A DNA stretch of 64,000 bases from Alnus glutinosa (GCF_958979055.1 NC_084890.1:23782149-23846148), one strand, 5' to 3'. Shown: positions 23,511 to 36,272, numbered from the stretch's first letter. Numbers and translations: made by a program. The notes: generated by a model not told the origin, from the sequence alone.

Positions 23511-24051
23511 TTTCTCTGTCTGATAATCCTTCCCCTTCTTCTTCTTGTTCTTGATCTTAATTTGCACTTTCGGTGGTCAATAGTTGAGGAATAGAGAGGT
23601 TTTGGATCCACAAGTTGGAGTATATATATATATATATATATATGTGAATAAAATATATTCTGTGTTCAGAAATGTGGAAGCCGCTAGGAAGAGAAGCTGA
23701 ACCGCGTTTCTCACTCGGCCGTTTAGTGTATAAAATATATGAATCTAGTATTTTCTTGACTGTTGACTGAAAAAAAAAAAAAAAAGATTAAAGTTGATAT
23801 TCCCTAATGTTTTTATATAGGAATAATGTTTAAACCTGGATATGATTTGGTCAAATTAATTCAAAACTTAACCAAACAAAACAATTAACTAAAATTGTAT
23901 TAATGTTTTGTTAAGGCTAATCATTGATTAAAAAGTCAATGGATATGAGGTGGTTAAATTCCTAAAGATACGATAGCCATATTGTTAAATCACATGGAGG
24001 TAAAGGGTGAAAATAATGATTAAATTCGGGATCTTTGTTTAGAGAATAATT
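23511..24051. other. Spacer with (TA)n tract
   Basis: A (TA)n microsatellite lies at about 23622-23642. The rest is AT-rich with no gene seen. Confidence 0.5.
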
Positions 24052-24284
24052 TTTTTTTACAAACTGGTTTGTAGGAAATTTCATACTACCCACATATAAA
24101 AATAACATGTGTCGTTTAAACACGTGAGAAACACATGTATTTTTATTAATGCTATTAAAAAAGCATGTGACAAGCGCATGCTATTAAAAAAACATGTGTC
24201 TAATTCTCACATGTAAAGGGACACACGCCAATTTTATATGTGAATTGTATAAAATTTCATACAAACCGGTTTGTAGGAAATTTA
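24052..24284. mobile_element. Putative MITE with ACAAACCGGTTTGT ends
   Basis: The left end (TACAAACTGGTTTGTAGGAAATTTCATAC) and the right end (GTATAAAATTTCATACAAACCGGTTTGTAGGAAATTT) are imperfect inverted repeats of about 30 bases. Each also contains a self-complementary 14-mer, perfect at 24260-24273. The interior has ACATGTG/CACATGT palindromic words. About 230 bp, non-coding. Target duplication not resolved. Confidence 0.55.
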
Positions 24285-24398
24285 TGTCATTGTTTAAATT
24301 TGATGTTAAATCACCATTTATCTTAAAAACTTAAAAAATTGATAAGAAATAATAAATTTAATCATTTAATGTATATTCTAACACTATTACAATTTCAG

Positions 24399-26003
24399 GT
24401 TTGAAGAGCCATGATAGCCACGTATTGATGTAGCAACTTCTCCCAATTGCATTGCGACAGTCACTGCCAGATAAAGTGGTTAGACCTCTTGTGGAGATGT
24501 CTGCATTTTTCAGAAGCATATGCTCAATCAAGCTAACACAAGATGAGATGGACCGACTGCAAGGTGACGTCTGTATCACTTTTTGCAAGCTGGAACAGGT
24601 ATTTTCTCCTGGGTATTTTACCAGCATGGTCCACTTAGTCGTACATCTTGTGCGCGAGTGTAGACTCGGCGAACCCGTGCAGCATAGGTGGATGTAACCA
24701 GCAGAGAGGTAAAATTGGGCGGAATATATATATATATATATATATATTGTTTTGATGTATTTGGTTGGACAAAATGAAAATTTCTTGATGTGCATGTGTA
24801 TACACCAGGAGCCTTGGGGGTTTCAAGTTTAATGTGCACAATAAAGCGGCCCCTGAGGGGTGCATTGTGGAGGGTTACATAGCGACCGAACTAGTGACGT
24901 TATGTTCGAGGTATCTAGATAACGCACCAACCTTCCACAACAGAGCTCAGAGAAATCCTAATGGTTCCAAGGGGGCGAGAACGCGAGTTAGCCTGAACCG
25001 GTTGACAATGCACCAGATTCACCATTATATTGTGTTCAACTCTGAAGAGTTCATCCATTTGCAAATGTAAGTAGTGTTTACGTATTTAACAGGATTCAAA
25101 AAAAATTATTAAAATTCGGTGTACATAATCATATCCACCGAATGTAGGATGCACAAAGACGCGCTTAGGCGATCATGCACTAGGGGTCGCATCACGGACG
25201 CTCTTATTGAAGCCCAACACCATGAGCAGTTCTGCGAATGGTACCATGCATATATAAGGAAATAGTGGTATTTTCGTATATAGTATTTCTGCGTGTTCAA
25301 TGTAATTTAAGATAGGATTTACATGCTCTTAAAATAACCAATGTGGGCTTTAATATTTGAAATTATAACATAGGTCGATGGTCTGGATGATCAACGTAGA
25401 GAGGAATTGGGCCACAAAATGGTTATGCATTGTAGAGGGCTGAAGGAGATAGCAGTCAAGTATAACAGGTACGTGGTAAATGTTAAACTGTTCCGCACGC
25501 TTGCCCACGATGTGAGAAGGAGGACTCAGAACAGCGGCATATGTGTGCCAACCGTTGAAGGCGAAATGTACTATGGGCAGTTAACTGATATAATTGAGGT
25601 CGAGTACTATGACAGACCTACGTACGTCTTATTCAAGTGCAATTGGGCGAACCCCACGATAGACAGGGGATTTAGAATAGACGATTATGGCATAGTGTTT
25701 GTCAACTTCAATCACCTTGTCCATAGTAGAGAACTGATTACTGATGAGCCTTACGTGCTGACATCTCAAGTAGACCAAGTATTTTACGTCGAAGATGGAA
25801 GGAACCCAAATTGGGTTTGTGCTGTGAGGACTAAACTGCGAAACGTGTACGACACTGGTCAGGGGGAAGGGAGTAATGATGCAGGTGCAACCTATCACGA
25901 GTACGTACCGCTCGTATTAGCCACTGCTAACTTACATGATATGAATGATGAATTCGAGCACGATAGGCCTGACATTGATCTGATTGAAGCTCCCGTTGGA
26001 TGA
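24399..26003 (+). pseudogene. CACTA TnpD-type transposase, C-terminal remnant
   Basis: It starts at the exon following a splice acceptor with GLKSHDSHVLM, then a stop, then the DUF4218 region (SLPDKVVRPLVEMSAFFRSICS, DRLQGDVCITFCKLEQVF, MVHLVVHLV). The end of the domain (RPEGCIVEGYI, FCSRYL-like) lies near 24840-25070 in another frame. The DUF4216 region follows on an open frame 25407-26003 (KYNRYVVNVKLFRT, GEMYYGQLTDIIEVEYYDR, LFKCNWANP, DQVFYVEDGRNPNWVC). The catalytic N-terminal half of the transposase is absent. Confidence 0.85.
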
Positions 26004-26159
26004 GTGCTATATTCGTTGTTGGTACAATTCGCTTAAACTAAATATATGTTTATAATTTGTAACATATAGTAATCAGTAAATGCGATCATTGTATAATTTG
26101 CATAAATCTCATTGTATAATTTGCATGTTCCTTACTAATATATAATTTTAACGTCTAAT

Positions 26160-28288
26160 AATTTGTCTACATTTGTTTGCAGGTATCGATGGACCAGACA
26201 GCCCCCACCTTGTTCACATCGAGCACCACGACTACCCGTGCCCCCTACGACCACGTCCACAGCTCAGGCGTCATCGTATACTGCGCCGTGGCCATACTAC
26301 CCAGCTGCTGTTTATAGACCATTGTTGTCGGGTATGGTGGGGATGACCACGTCAGATCACGGGCAGACCAGCTCAGCTGGATATTCTTGTTCTCCATATT
26401 CAGTGCCGCCGACGTTCTCGTAGATGGGGATCACCTTACCGGGTCATGTGACTCGATGGTGGGTGCGAGAGGGTCATGATGGGATGAGTCCACATTGGGC
26501 TAATATGTCGTACTTTCCGTACCCCTATACTGGACCTACACCATGTCGATCTGATAGTGAGACACAGGATGATAGGTTTCCGCTGCCACATCCAGGCGAG
26601 AGGCAGATGCCAGCTACGGGACTGAGACAGATTCAAGCACCGGGAGAGAGCTAGGGCCCGGCGCTTGGGGGGAGCCAGGCTCCTATTTCAGGGGAGACAC
26701 AGGTGCCACTTTTAGATGATAGTTAGGGGCCGGATCTGGGGGAGAGCCAGATGCCCCAAGAGGGGGACTTTGCAATGTTGGGTCCCGATCAGTTGGCCCC
26801 CGATAGCCCCCAAGATATGCTTTCAGATGACAATCAGCAGCCTCCCCTAGGGGAAGGGTTTGGCAAGGAGCATGCAGGCAACCCAGCGCATATAGACTGA
26901 TCAGATTCGGTTGATGGGTAAGTATATATTTATACATCATTGAAACCCTTAATATTAAATTTGAAAATAACATAAATTAAATTATATCATTTATTAATAT
27001 AATTTAGTTTTTTATTATATTAAATTATATGTTTTATATTCTTTGATTTGGGTACAATCCAGACGGGAGCATCTATTATGAGGTGATTAGGAACCCGGAG
27101 AGGAATTGGGTGCTCCCGAGAGGGAAGAAGATTGTGTTGCAGTGCGGGATGAATGGGCAAAAGTAGATAAGCATATTAAGAAGGCTATGTGGGTTGCGCT
27201 GATGGTATGTTTATGAAACTAATTTATTTATTTATTTAAATTAAAACTTAGAGTTACGTTTTTGTTGAACTTATAAAATTAATGTTTAAATTGCACGTGT
27301 AGGAGGAGTTTTATCTCCCCTTATCTGTAGATGAGCGTAAGGCACAACACGAAGCGTTGGCTGATATTGGACGTAAGCACTGTTCGTGGAAGTTGAAATT
27401 TAAAAAATCGCTAGATATTCGAGACGGTGACACGACCGAGAGTATACGTTCAAGAGTGCCGGAGTCAGTTTTTGAGAAGTATGACAGGACAAAAGTGGAG
27501 GACCTGCTGAGGGATTGGTGTACTGAGCAAAAAAGGGTATGTAGGTCTTTGAATGTATTACTATTAATGTTGTGTATCTGTAATAACTATTCATTTATTT
27601 TTATTAATACTTTAAATGTGTCAATGCTTATATTTTTATGAAATGTTCAATGCGTAGGCGACCTATGAACGGATGTGGTAGCAGAACGACCTCCCCCATT
27701 GTTTGGGATCCAAAAGTTATACCAGATTTAATCACAATGAGGTATGAACAAATATACGTAGATGTTATAATGTTTGTGTCTAATTGTTTATTTTTACATT
27801 AAATTAATATAAGTGTTTGTTATTTATTTCAATTGGATGGTGACATGCATCTTCATCTGGCACGCCCCCCACTCGCGCGGAGTCGTTTGTGAAGACGCAC
27901 ACTAGGAAGGATGGCACTTACCTCAACAAACATACACGGGTCCTATGTGTATGCTACTGACTATTTTACTAATATTTCTAAGCTATGCGTGTGATAAAGT
28001 GTATATTGATTTTTTTTTGTATTTTATGTTGACGACATACAGGAGAGGATGACACAAAATTTATCCAGTGATCCTGCCGCTACCCAAAGTGTGTCAGAAG
28101 ACACAGTGCGTTAGGCACCGAACGACGCGTACAATAAGCGTTGGGGAGGCTTGAGTATGCAGGGAGGGTTCGGCAAGTTGGGCTGAACGTTACTCCTGTA
28201 CGTGGGACGTGTTTCTCATACCAGGCTCGCTCACAATGGGGATCATCTCAGGGCACATCTCGGGACTGGTCTGAACATGATAGGAGGC
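26160..28288 (+). pseudogene. CACTA second gene (Transposase_24-like), first part
   Basis: It begins with a Pro/Ser-rich region (26163-26650). Scattered exons follow: [11 protein letters not shown] around 27110-27150; the conserved block [20 protein letters not shown] ... [22 protein letters not shown] (27357-27535); [15 protein letters not shown] (27880-27930); and [17 protein letters not shown] (28200-28250). Frames change between blocks. Some changes are introns and some are decay. The gene is then cut by the SIRE-like element and continues at 36273. In CACTA elements this second protein is thought to bind subterminal repeats. Confidence 0.75.
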
Positions 28289-30172
28289 TATTAGTATTTT
28301 GGCCTCATTCTGTGTTTGGACAAAATCACTTATATGTAAGGATGCTGCAAACAGGAATTCCATTGTTCAGAGTGAAGTCAAATGAATTTCAAAGTTCACT
28401 GTCAGCCGTCCGGAAGATGTGTCATCCCGTCCGGACGCCCATCTGTCTACTGCTCCATCCGTCCAGACGATGTGTCATCCCGTCCGGACGCCAGACACTC
28501 CAGCATCATCCGTCCGGACGACGTGCTTCTTCCGTCCGGACACTTCACTGTATCAAGAAGCTTCTGTGCCAGCTTGCTCCGTCCGGACGTTTCAGCAGCA
28601 CGTCCGGACGCCTATCAGTTCTCGAACGGTTCACTGATTCTTTCCAAGTTCCAATAAAGGGAAAATCAATCAACCGTCCAAACGATGTGGTATACCGTCC
28701 GGACAGATATCTCCGTAAGGCAAGAATCGCAGTTCAAAATGAACCGTCCGGACATCTGACAGCTGTGGTCCGGGCGCTGGCGCATCGTATATGGTAACTG
28801 ACGATTCGACTTCAACCGTCTGGACGTCTCCCCCTTATGGTCCTGACGCACACGCATCAGATATGGAAATTGCGTGCTAAAGTTTAGCCGTTCGGACGCT
28901 CCTGCCCCTTGGTCCGGACGCGCGAAGCCTGTTATGGACATTACTTGCAGCGGACGTGCGTCCGTCCGGACGATCGAGCCATCCCGTCTGGACGATGTTC
29001 TTATACAGGAAAGATTTCTTCGCGAAAATTTTGGAAATTCCTGTCGCACAGTTGTCCGTCCGGACGGTCATGGTCCACTGTCCAGTAGGGGTGGGCGTCG
29101 GTTCAGTAGGCGGTTAAGTCGGTTAATTCGGTCGGTTAATTCGGTCGGTTAACCGACTTTTGTCTGAATGTAGTCGGTGAATTTATTTCGGTTAAGTCGG
29201 TTAAGCGGTTAATAGGCGGTCGGTTAAGCGGTTAGTAGGCGGTCGGTTTAGTCAGTAAAGCGGTTAATAGGCGGTCGGTTAAGTCGGTAAGGCGGTCGGT
29301 TAAGTCGGTTAAATCGGTTAACATTCGATTAAAATGGGTAATGAAACGACGTCGTTTTGATTTTTTTAAAGGAAAAAAAAATGATCATACGTTTCGTTCT
29401 TTCTAAAACGACGTCGTTTCGTTTTATGTCGGTTCGGTTAATCGGTCGGAATAGAATTCGGTTCGGTTACCGCTTAAAAGGCGATTCGGTTCAGTTCGGT
29501 TGCCGCTTAAAAGGCGGTTCGGTTCGGCTGCCGATCCGGCTTTCGGAATGAAATTTTATACCGACTACCGAACCGAAATTAGTCGGTTAAAGTCGGTTTG
29601 CGGTCGATGTCGGTTCGGTTCGGTAAGCGGTCGGTAAGCGGTAGGCAGATAATTTGCCCACCCCTACTGTCCAAACGGCTCACAGGCTTATTTTGCCTGA
29701 AGCTCATTCTGACCCCCAGACTATAAATAGGGGTCCTTGGGCACTTAGAGTTGCAAGAATTCGGTGTGAATTCCATTAGAGCTTAGAGACGTGTTATTTC
29801 CTCTAGAGCCGTTTTTTAAGTGTGCTGCGCTATAGATCGAAGTCTATCTTAGAGGTCGGCTCTAAGGTAAGGAGTTCCATTGAAGACCCCTTCAGGTAGG
29901 TGAACCTGGTTGGGAAGCATTCGTGTTGGGTTACACGTCAGAGATCAAGGTACGACCACTGCATCGGTACATGTGAGTGTTACTATCTTGTATCTAGCTT
30001 TGTCATCTGAATAGTGGAATTCCTGGGTTTGGCTGCCCCGGAGTGGTTTTTCTCTTAACTGAGTTTCCACTTCGTCAACAAAAATCTTTGTGTCATTTAC
30101 TTTCCGTTGTGCCTTAATTTTTGTTGACACATATGCCCACACTTTACTTTTAGAAGTCATTTCAATTTTTCA
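28289..30172 (+). repeat. 5' LTR of SIRE-like element, with hAT insert
   Basis: 1884 bp including the hAT element. It contains the same array of CGTCCGGACG-type palindromes as the right LTR. A TATA-like CTATAAATAG at about 29720 and the downstream sequence probably mark the transcript start. Confidence 0.92.
29086..29666. mobile_element. Non-autonomous hAT element
   Basis: 581 bp with 11-bp inverted ends TAGGGGTGGGC / GCCCACCCCTA. The 8-bp target duplications are CTGTCCAG (29078-29085) and CTGTCCAA (29667-29674). The right LTR lacks it at the homologous site. The interior consists almost entirely of CGGTTAA, CGGTTCGG and GCGGTTAATAGGCGGT tandem words, with two AAACGACGTCGTTT-type palindromes (29343-29358, 29405-29420). 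No coding capacity. Confidence 0.93.
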
Positions 30173-30186
30173 ATTGGTATCAGAGC
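30173..30186 (+). other. Primer-binding site (initiator tRNA-Met type)
   Basis: ATTGGTATCAGAGC directly after the LTR end. The 12-base TGGTATCAGAGC core is perfect. Confidence 0.92.
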
Positions 30187-30242
30187 TTGGTACACTCTGA
30201 GAAGATTAATTTCTTGAGTGTTTTTATTTTTTGACTTCTATC

Positions 30243-33200
30243 ATGACTGAATTGAGTATGGATAATGTTGTTTCTATTTCTCATGATATGAATGTGCATA
30301 GAACCATGTTTACTAAGCCTATCATGCCTCATACTCAATCTGGTCCTAAAGGAAAAAAGGGTAAGTCAATCTATACCTACTTGTTGTAATCACTGTGGTA
30401 TTATTGGTCATACTCGTTCAAATTGTTTTCAAATTAGGTCTCAGAAACCTTGGAAGAAAACCCTGATCCCTAGAAAAGATGAACCAGGTTTGGAAGAACA
30501 AGTTAGAATGTTGAGTGATCAAATGAAACTCATTAGCGAGAAGTTAGCATCCCTCACCCCTAATGAGCTAAAATCTGTCCTGGTTAACAATAAAAAATCT
30601 TCCAAACAAGTCTGGGTTGGAAGATAATCTGTGTTTAGTCTTTCATACTGCACTAAAAATTCTTGATACTTGTTTGTGGTATTTGGATAGTGGTTGTTCT
30701 AAGCACATGACAGGTGATAAGACTCTGCTCAAAGAAGTTCAGATGGGAAAAGGCGGGCGAATCACCTATGGAGATGGGAGCCAATCCAGAGTCATCGGTA
30801 AAGGGATCATCGACATCCCAGGCCTCGGAACATCTCAAGAAGCCTTGTATGTTGAAGGACTCAAGGTGAATCTCCTCAGCATCAGCCAGTTCTATGATAA
30901 TGACTTGGTGGTGCAATTCTCCAAGAAGGAATGTAATATATTTGACAGCAGTGGCAGATGGCTCATGGGAGGAGAAAGAACTGCTGACAATTGCTACGGC
31001 CTTGCTGGTTTGACTACAGATCCTCAGATCTTCTGCAACAAAGCAACCATAGATGACAGTGAGCTATGGCACCAGAGGTTAGGGCATCTCAATTTCTCCG
31101 ATATGTTCAAAATTGCAGGCAAAGATGTTGTTAAAGGCCTGCCCAAAATGGAGAAGACTGAAAAAGGAGTCTGTTGGGCTTGTCAGCTAGGGAAACAGAC
31201 TCGAGCTGCTCATAAGAAGACCTCAGGTATTCGTACTTCCAAAAATCTAGAATTACTGCACATGGATCTCATGGGTCCCACTAGAACTGCTAGTCTAGGT
31301 GGGAAAAGATATATTCTGGTTATTGTAGATGATTTCTCTCGATTTACTTGGGCCATTCCTATTCGAGAAAAATCTGATGCTTTTGATGTAGCTCAGCATT
31401 TGTTCAAGAAAATTCAGGTTGAGCGAAATTGCCAGATTATGAGAATCCGCAGTGCTCATGGAAGAGAATTCGAAAATTCCCAAGTTTGAAGAATTTTGTC
31501 TCACTTATGGAATCAAGCAGGAATTTTCCTCACCTATTACTCCTAAGCAGAATGGAGTTGTTGAAAGGAAGAACAGGGTAATTTAGGAGATGGCTTGTGT
31601 AATGATCCACTCAAAGAATCTTGCTCAACACTTCTGGGGAGAAGCTGTAAACACTGCCTGCCATATCATCAACAGAGTCTACCTTAGGCCTGAAACAAAC
31701 AAAACTCCCTATGAAATTTGGCGAGGTAAGAAACCCACGGTGAAGTATTTTAAAACTTTTGGGAGTAAATGTTATATACTTCGTGACAAGGAAAATCTGG
31801 GGAAATTTGATACCAAGAGTGACGAAGGCATCTTCTTGGGATATTCCACAAACAGTCGAGCTTACCGTGTCTTCAACAAAAGAACAGAGACTGTGATGGA
31901 ATCAATAAATGTAATTGTTGATGATGAAGAAGTTCAGAGATCTATCAGCAGGGAAGAAAAACAGATTGATTCAGTTGATTCTTCAGCAGCTCCAACTGGT
32001 ATTATTGAGCCCTCTTCAAAAGAATCTCTAGATGAATCTTCTCCTACCACTTCGGGTTTCACTCCCATTACTTTCGAAGATGAGGATATTCCAGTTGATC
32101 CTCCTAGGCAATCACGAGTGAGGCACAATCATCCTCCTCAGCAGCTTCTTGGGAATTTAGATGAAGGGCACAGACTGAGAAGCAGAGTCATTCAGCCTAC
32201 AAATGAAGTAGCAAATCAAGTCTCCTACAGCTGCTATCTTACTCAGACAGAGCCCAAGAAAGTAGATGAAGCCCTACAAGATGAAGGATGGGTATCTGCA
32301 ATGCATGAAGAGCTACATCAGTTTACCAGAAATGATGTCTGGACCTTGGTTCCCCGTCCTGTAGAACAGAATATCATAGGAACGAAGTGGATCTTCAAAA
32401 ATAAAACTGATGAGGCCCGTCTTGTTGCACAGGGATATACTCAGATAGAGGGAGTAGATTTTGATGAAACATTTGCCCCGGTTGCCAGGTTAGAATCCAT
32501 TCGAATTCTTCTCTCTGTTGCCTGTCACCTTGATTTCAAGTTGTACCAGATGGATGTAAAGAGTGCAATTCTTAACGGTGTTCTTCAAGAAGAAGTCTAT
32601 GTGGAACAGACGAAGGGTTTTCAAGATCCTCATCATCCCCATCATGTGTACAAGCTGAAGAAGGCTCTTTATGGGCTTAAGCAGGCGCCTCGAGCATGGT
32701 ATAAGCGTCTCACCACTTATCTCTTAAGCAAAGGCTTTGCAAGAGGGCAAGCTGATCGAACCTTGTTCATCAGAAATCAAGGTACTCATAAACTGATTGC
32801 TCAAATATATGTTGATGATATCATTTTTGGAGCTACTTTAGACTCTCTTGCACATGAGTTCTCTGAAGAAATGAAGCAAGAGTTTGAAATGAGCATGATT
32901 GGTGAGCTGAACTACTTCCTTGGTCTTCAAGTCAAGCAAACTACTGAGGGCATCTTCATCTCTCAATCTAAGTATGCCAAGGATCTGGTCAAAAGGTTTG
33001 GATTGGATGGAAAGAGTCGTGCTCGCACCCCCATGAGCACCAGTGTCAAGATTAGAAGTGATCTTGCAGGAAAATCAGTTGACCCATCCCTTTACAGGAG
33101 CATGATAGGGAGCCTCTTGTATCTTACAGCCAGCCGACCAGACATTGTTTTTAGTGTGGGAGTTTGTGCTCGTTTTCAAGCCAATCCTAAGGAATCTCAC

Positions 33201-33722
33201 CTTACTGCAGTAAAGCGTATCATCATGTATGTAAATGATACTCTTTCTTATGGCATTTGGTATTCTAGAGAAACAAATCTTGTTGTTGCAGGATACTCTG
33301 ATGCAGATTGGGCTGGAAATGCTGATGATCGAAAGAGCACCTCAGGAGGATGTTTCTTTGTGGGGAACAATCTTGTAGCTTGGATGAGCAAGAAACAAGC
33401 CTCCATATCTCTCTCCACTGTTGAGGCTGAGTACATTGCTGCGGGTAGCTGTTGTACCCAATTATTGTGGATGAAGACATTGTTAGGGGACTACAGATTC
33501 TCTCAAGATACTATGATTATCAACTGTGATAATACTAGTGCAATCAATATTTCCAAGAATCCTGTTCAGCATTCTCGGACCAAGCACATCGACATCAGGC
33601 ATCATTTCTTGCGTGATCTTGTGGAATCCGAGGTAGTATCACTCTCATTCATCCCCACTGAAAATTAATTGGCTGACATTCTTACCAAACCTCTAGATGG
33701 TAGCAGGTTTGAGTCTCTTCGA
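30243..33722 (+). pseudogene. SIRE-like gag-pol, gag-deleted and broken
   Basis: A residual gag start at 30243 (MTELSMDNVV) goes out of frame at an A/G run near 30352. The zinc knuckle CNHCGIIGHTRSNC (about 30385) is followed by a coiled segment. The several hundred residues of gag normally between them are gone. Protease has an intact DSGCSKHMTG (about 30690). GAG-preintegrase is LWHQRLGHLN. Integrase has HMDLMG, but the second catalytic site reads RSAHGREF where the family has RSDHGREF. Breaks: frameshifts near 30352, 30615 and 31478; TAG at 31584-31586 and TAA at 33666-33668, both at positions where the family has Gln. The frame 31590-33668 carries reverse transcriptase (deletion after WIFKNKTDE) and RNase H (DADWAGN, KHIDIRHHF). 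Confidence 0.92.
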
Positions 33723-33806
33723 AAAACCATTGGTGTTTATGCCATGTCCTAGACATGATGTTTCCATGCTAGGATGAACTCTTTGTCCTCTGATAGCATG
33801 ATGTTG

Positions 33807-33850
<44 letters not shown>

Positions 33851-34977
33851 AAAGGAAAAAAGGGGGGAAGAGGGGAGTTTTTCGTAGCAGGTTAAGTCTT
33901 TCACAAGGTATGTCAACTATTTCGTGTATTCTCTCTGCCTTACTAGTTTGTTAAGCATTGATATATTATGCTTACATGTGGGTGAGAACATTAGTCTGAC
34001 ATGTGCAATAGTTTTTCCTGCCCATTGTTCTGGTTGATAGTAACTTGTCTCATGTGATGACCTCATGCACTATCCTAGACTCCCCGAAGGTGCGTATTTT
34101 TCCTTCTCTGACTCTTTGCTCCTAGAATTTTTTGGATAAGAGAAGAAGTTCTTGTTTGGATGGCCAAAAATGACCACAGGCTAGTTGAACCTAGCACCTA
34201 TAAATTCTGGCACTCCTTACAGACTGCAGTATCATAATTCACAAGCAGTAATTCATCAAAAGTTTTGTGCTTTAAATTGTTTAATCACTGCTTATGTGCT
34301 TCAATTTACCTTGCCCTCTATGAGCAAGTAAAAATTTTACCTTATCCTTCATGGTACAAGTAAAACTGAATATGTGCTGTCACTTAGGGGGAGTGTATCA
34401 GATGAGGGTGTCTAGGCTCTAACAAGTTATAAGGTTTGACTTTTGGCTTCTGTGTCTCTGACTTTCTCTCTTGTTTAGAAAATCTGGTGGTTTCTTGTCA
34501 TTTTTGAAAAACGCAAACCTTATGGATAAGAGTCTTCACACACACACGCTTTACATGAGTTAAGCAGGTTATCTTCTTTATTTTGGCAGGGTAACTTTTG
34601 TCTATGTTATGCTTATCTATCACCTCAATGTTCTCATAATATTGACTTGCTCTATGACTAGTTTTTCAGACAAATACTGCATTTGCTACTATCCTTGTGA
34701 CGGTCCTAACTCTGCTGATCTCCCGCCCTTCGGAAGTTTTCTTCAGCATTTCTTTTCAGTCTTTGTATTTGAACAACTGTTGAACTTATATTACTCTATT
34801 TCCAGGGTCCTTCTGAGACCGTTAGGGGGAGTAATTTTTATTACAGTTAGTTTTTTATACTCTGTTTACCCTTTGTCCCTTTGTGACAAAAAGGGGGAGT
34901 AATTTTTACTTTGGACCGGGAATGTATTTCCAAACCGGTCAAGTGATTTTTGTCTCAGAATGGCCAAAGGGGGAGTT
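33723..34977 (+). other. Long non-coding 3' region of SIRE-like element
   Basis: No frame of note. A T24/A26-like homopolymer pair lies at about 33806-33853. Four polypurine tracts of the form AGGGGGAG occur at 34386, 34824, 34892 and 34967. Only the last abuts the LTR. Confidence 0.75.
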
Positions 34978-36272
34978 TGTTAGTATTTTGGCATCATTCT
35001 GTGTTTGGACAAAATCACTTATATGTAAGGATGCTGCAAACATGAATTCCACTGTTCAGAGTGAAGTCAAAAGAATTTCAAAGTTCCCTGTCAGCCGTCC
35101 GGACAATGTGTCATCCCGTCCGGACGCCCATCTGTCTACTGCTCCATTCGTCCGGACGATGTGTCATCCCGTCCGGACGCCAGACAGTCCAGCATCATTC
35201 GTCCGGACGACGTGCTTCTTTCGTCCGGACACTTCACTGTATCGAGAAGCTTCTGTGCCAGCTTGCTCCGTCCAGACGTTTCAGCAGCACGTCCGGATGC
35301 CTATCAGTTCTCGAACGGTTCACTGATTCTTTCCAAGTTCCAAGAAAGGGAAGATCAATCAACCGTCCGGACGATGTGGTATACCGTCCGGACGCGTATC
35401 TCCGTAAGGCAAGAATCGCAGTTCAAAATGAACCGTCTGGACATCTGACAGCTGTGGTCCGGACGCTGGTGCATCGTATATGGTAACTGACGATTCGACT
35501 TCAACCGTCCGGGCGTCTCCCCCTTATGGTCCGGACGCACACGCATCAGATATGGAAATTGCGTGCTAAAGTTAAGCCGTCCGGACGCTCCTGCCCCTCG
35601 GTCCGGACGCGCGAAGCCTGTTATGGAAATTACTTGTAGCGGACGTGTGTCCGTCCGGACGATTGAGCCATCCCGTCCGGACGATGTTCTTATACAGGAA
35701 AGATTTCTCCGCAAAAATTTTGGAAAATCCTGTCGCACAGTTGTCCGTCCGAACGGTCATGGTCCACCGTCCGGACGGTTCACAGGCTTATTTTGCCTGA
35801 CGCTCATTCTAACCCCCAGACTATAAATAAGGGTCCTTGGGCACTTAGAACTACAAGAATTTGGTGTGAATTCCATTAGAGCTTAGAGACGTGTTATTTC
35901 CTCTAGAGCCGTTTTTTAAGTGTGCTGCGCTATAGATCGAAGTCTATCTTAGAGGTCGGCTCTAAGGTAAGGAGTTCCATTGAAGACCCCTTCAGGTAGG
36001 TGAACTTGGTTGAGAAGCATTCGTGTTGGGTTACACGTCAGAGATCAAGGTACGACCACTGCATCGGTACATGTGAGTGTTACTATCTTGTATCTAGCTT
36101 TGTCTTCTGAATAGTGGAATTCCTGGGTTTGACTTCCCCGGAGTGGTTTTTCTCTTAACTGAGTTTCCACTTCGTGAACAAAAATCTTTGTGTCATTTAC
36201 TTTCCGCTGTGCCTTAATTTTTGTTGACACATATGCACACACTTTACTTTTAGAAGTCATTTCAATTTTTCA
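34978..36272 (+). repeat. 3' LTR of SIRE-like element
   Basis: 1295 bp, TG...CA. The segment 35096-35780 contains 20 copies or near-copies of CGTCCGGACG. TATA-like CTATAAATAA at about 35820. Confidence 0.93.

Larger units (their letters stand above)
28289..36272 (+). mobile_element. SIRE-like Copia retrotransposon
   Basis: LTRs 28289-30172 and 34978-36272. The left LTR carries a 581-bp hAT insertion plus its 8-bp duplication; subtracting 589 from 1884 gives 1295 bp, exactly the right LTR length. The primer site TGGTATCAGAGC follows the left LTR at about 30175. A purine tract AAAGGGGGAG (34966-34975) precedes the right LTR. Flanks are GAGGC (28284-28288) and AAGAC (36273-36277), a decayed 5-bp duplication (3 of 5 match). 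The left LTR starts TA instead of TG. The reverse transcriptase reads QIYVDDIIFG, as in SIRE/Maximus relatives. Most of gag is missing. Confidence 0.93.

Noticed and set aside
28382..29071. Several 60-127 residue frames rich in VRT/RPD repeats in the SIRE-like LTR
   Set aside because: They are translations of the CGTCCGGACG array in different frames and recur in the other LTR. No start context or family resemblance.
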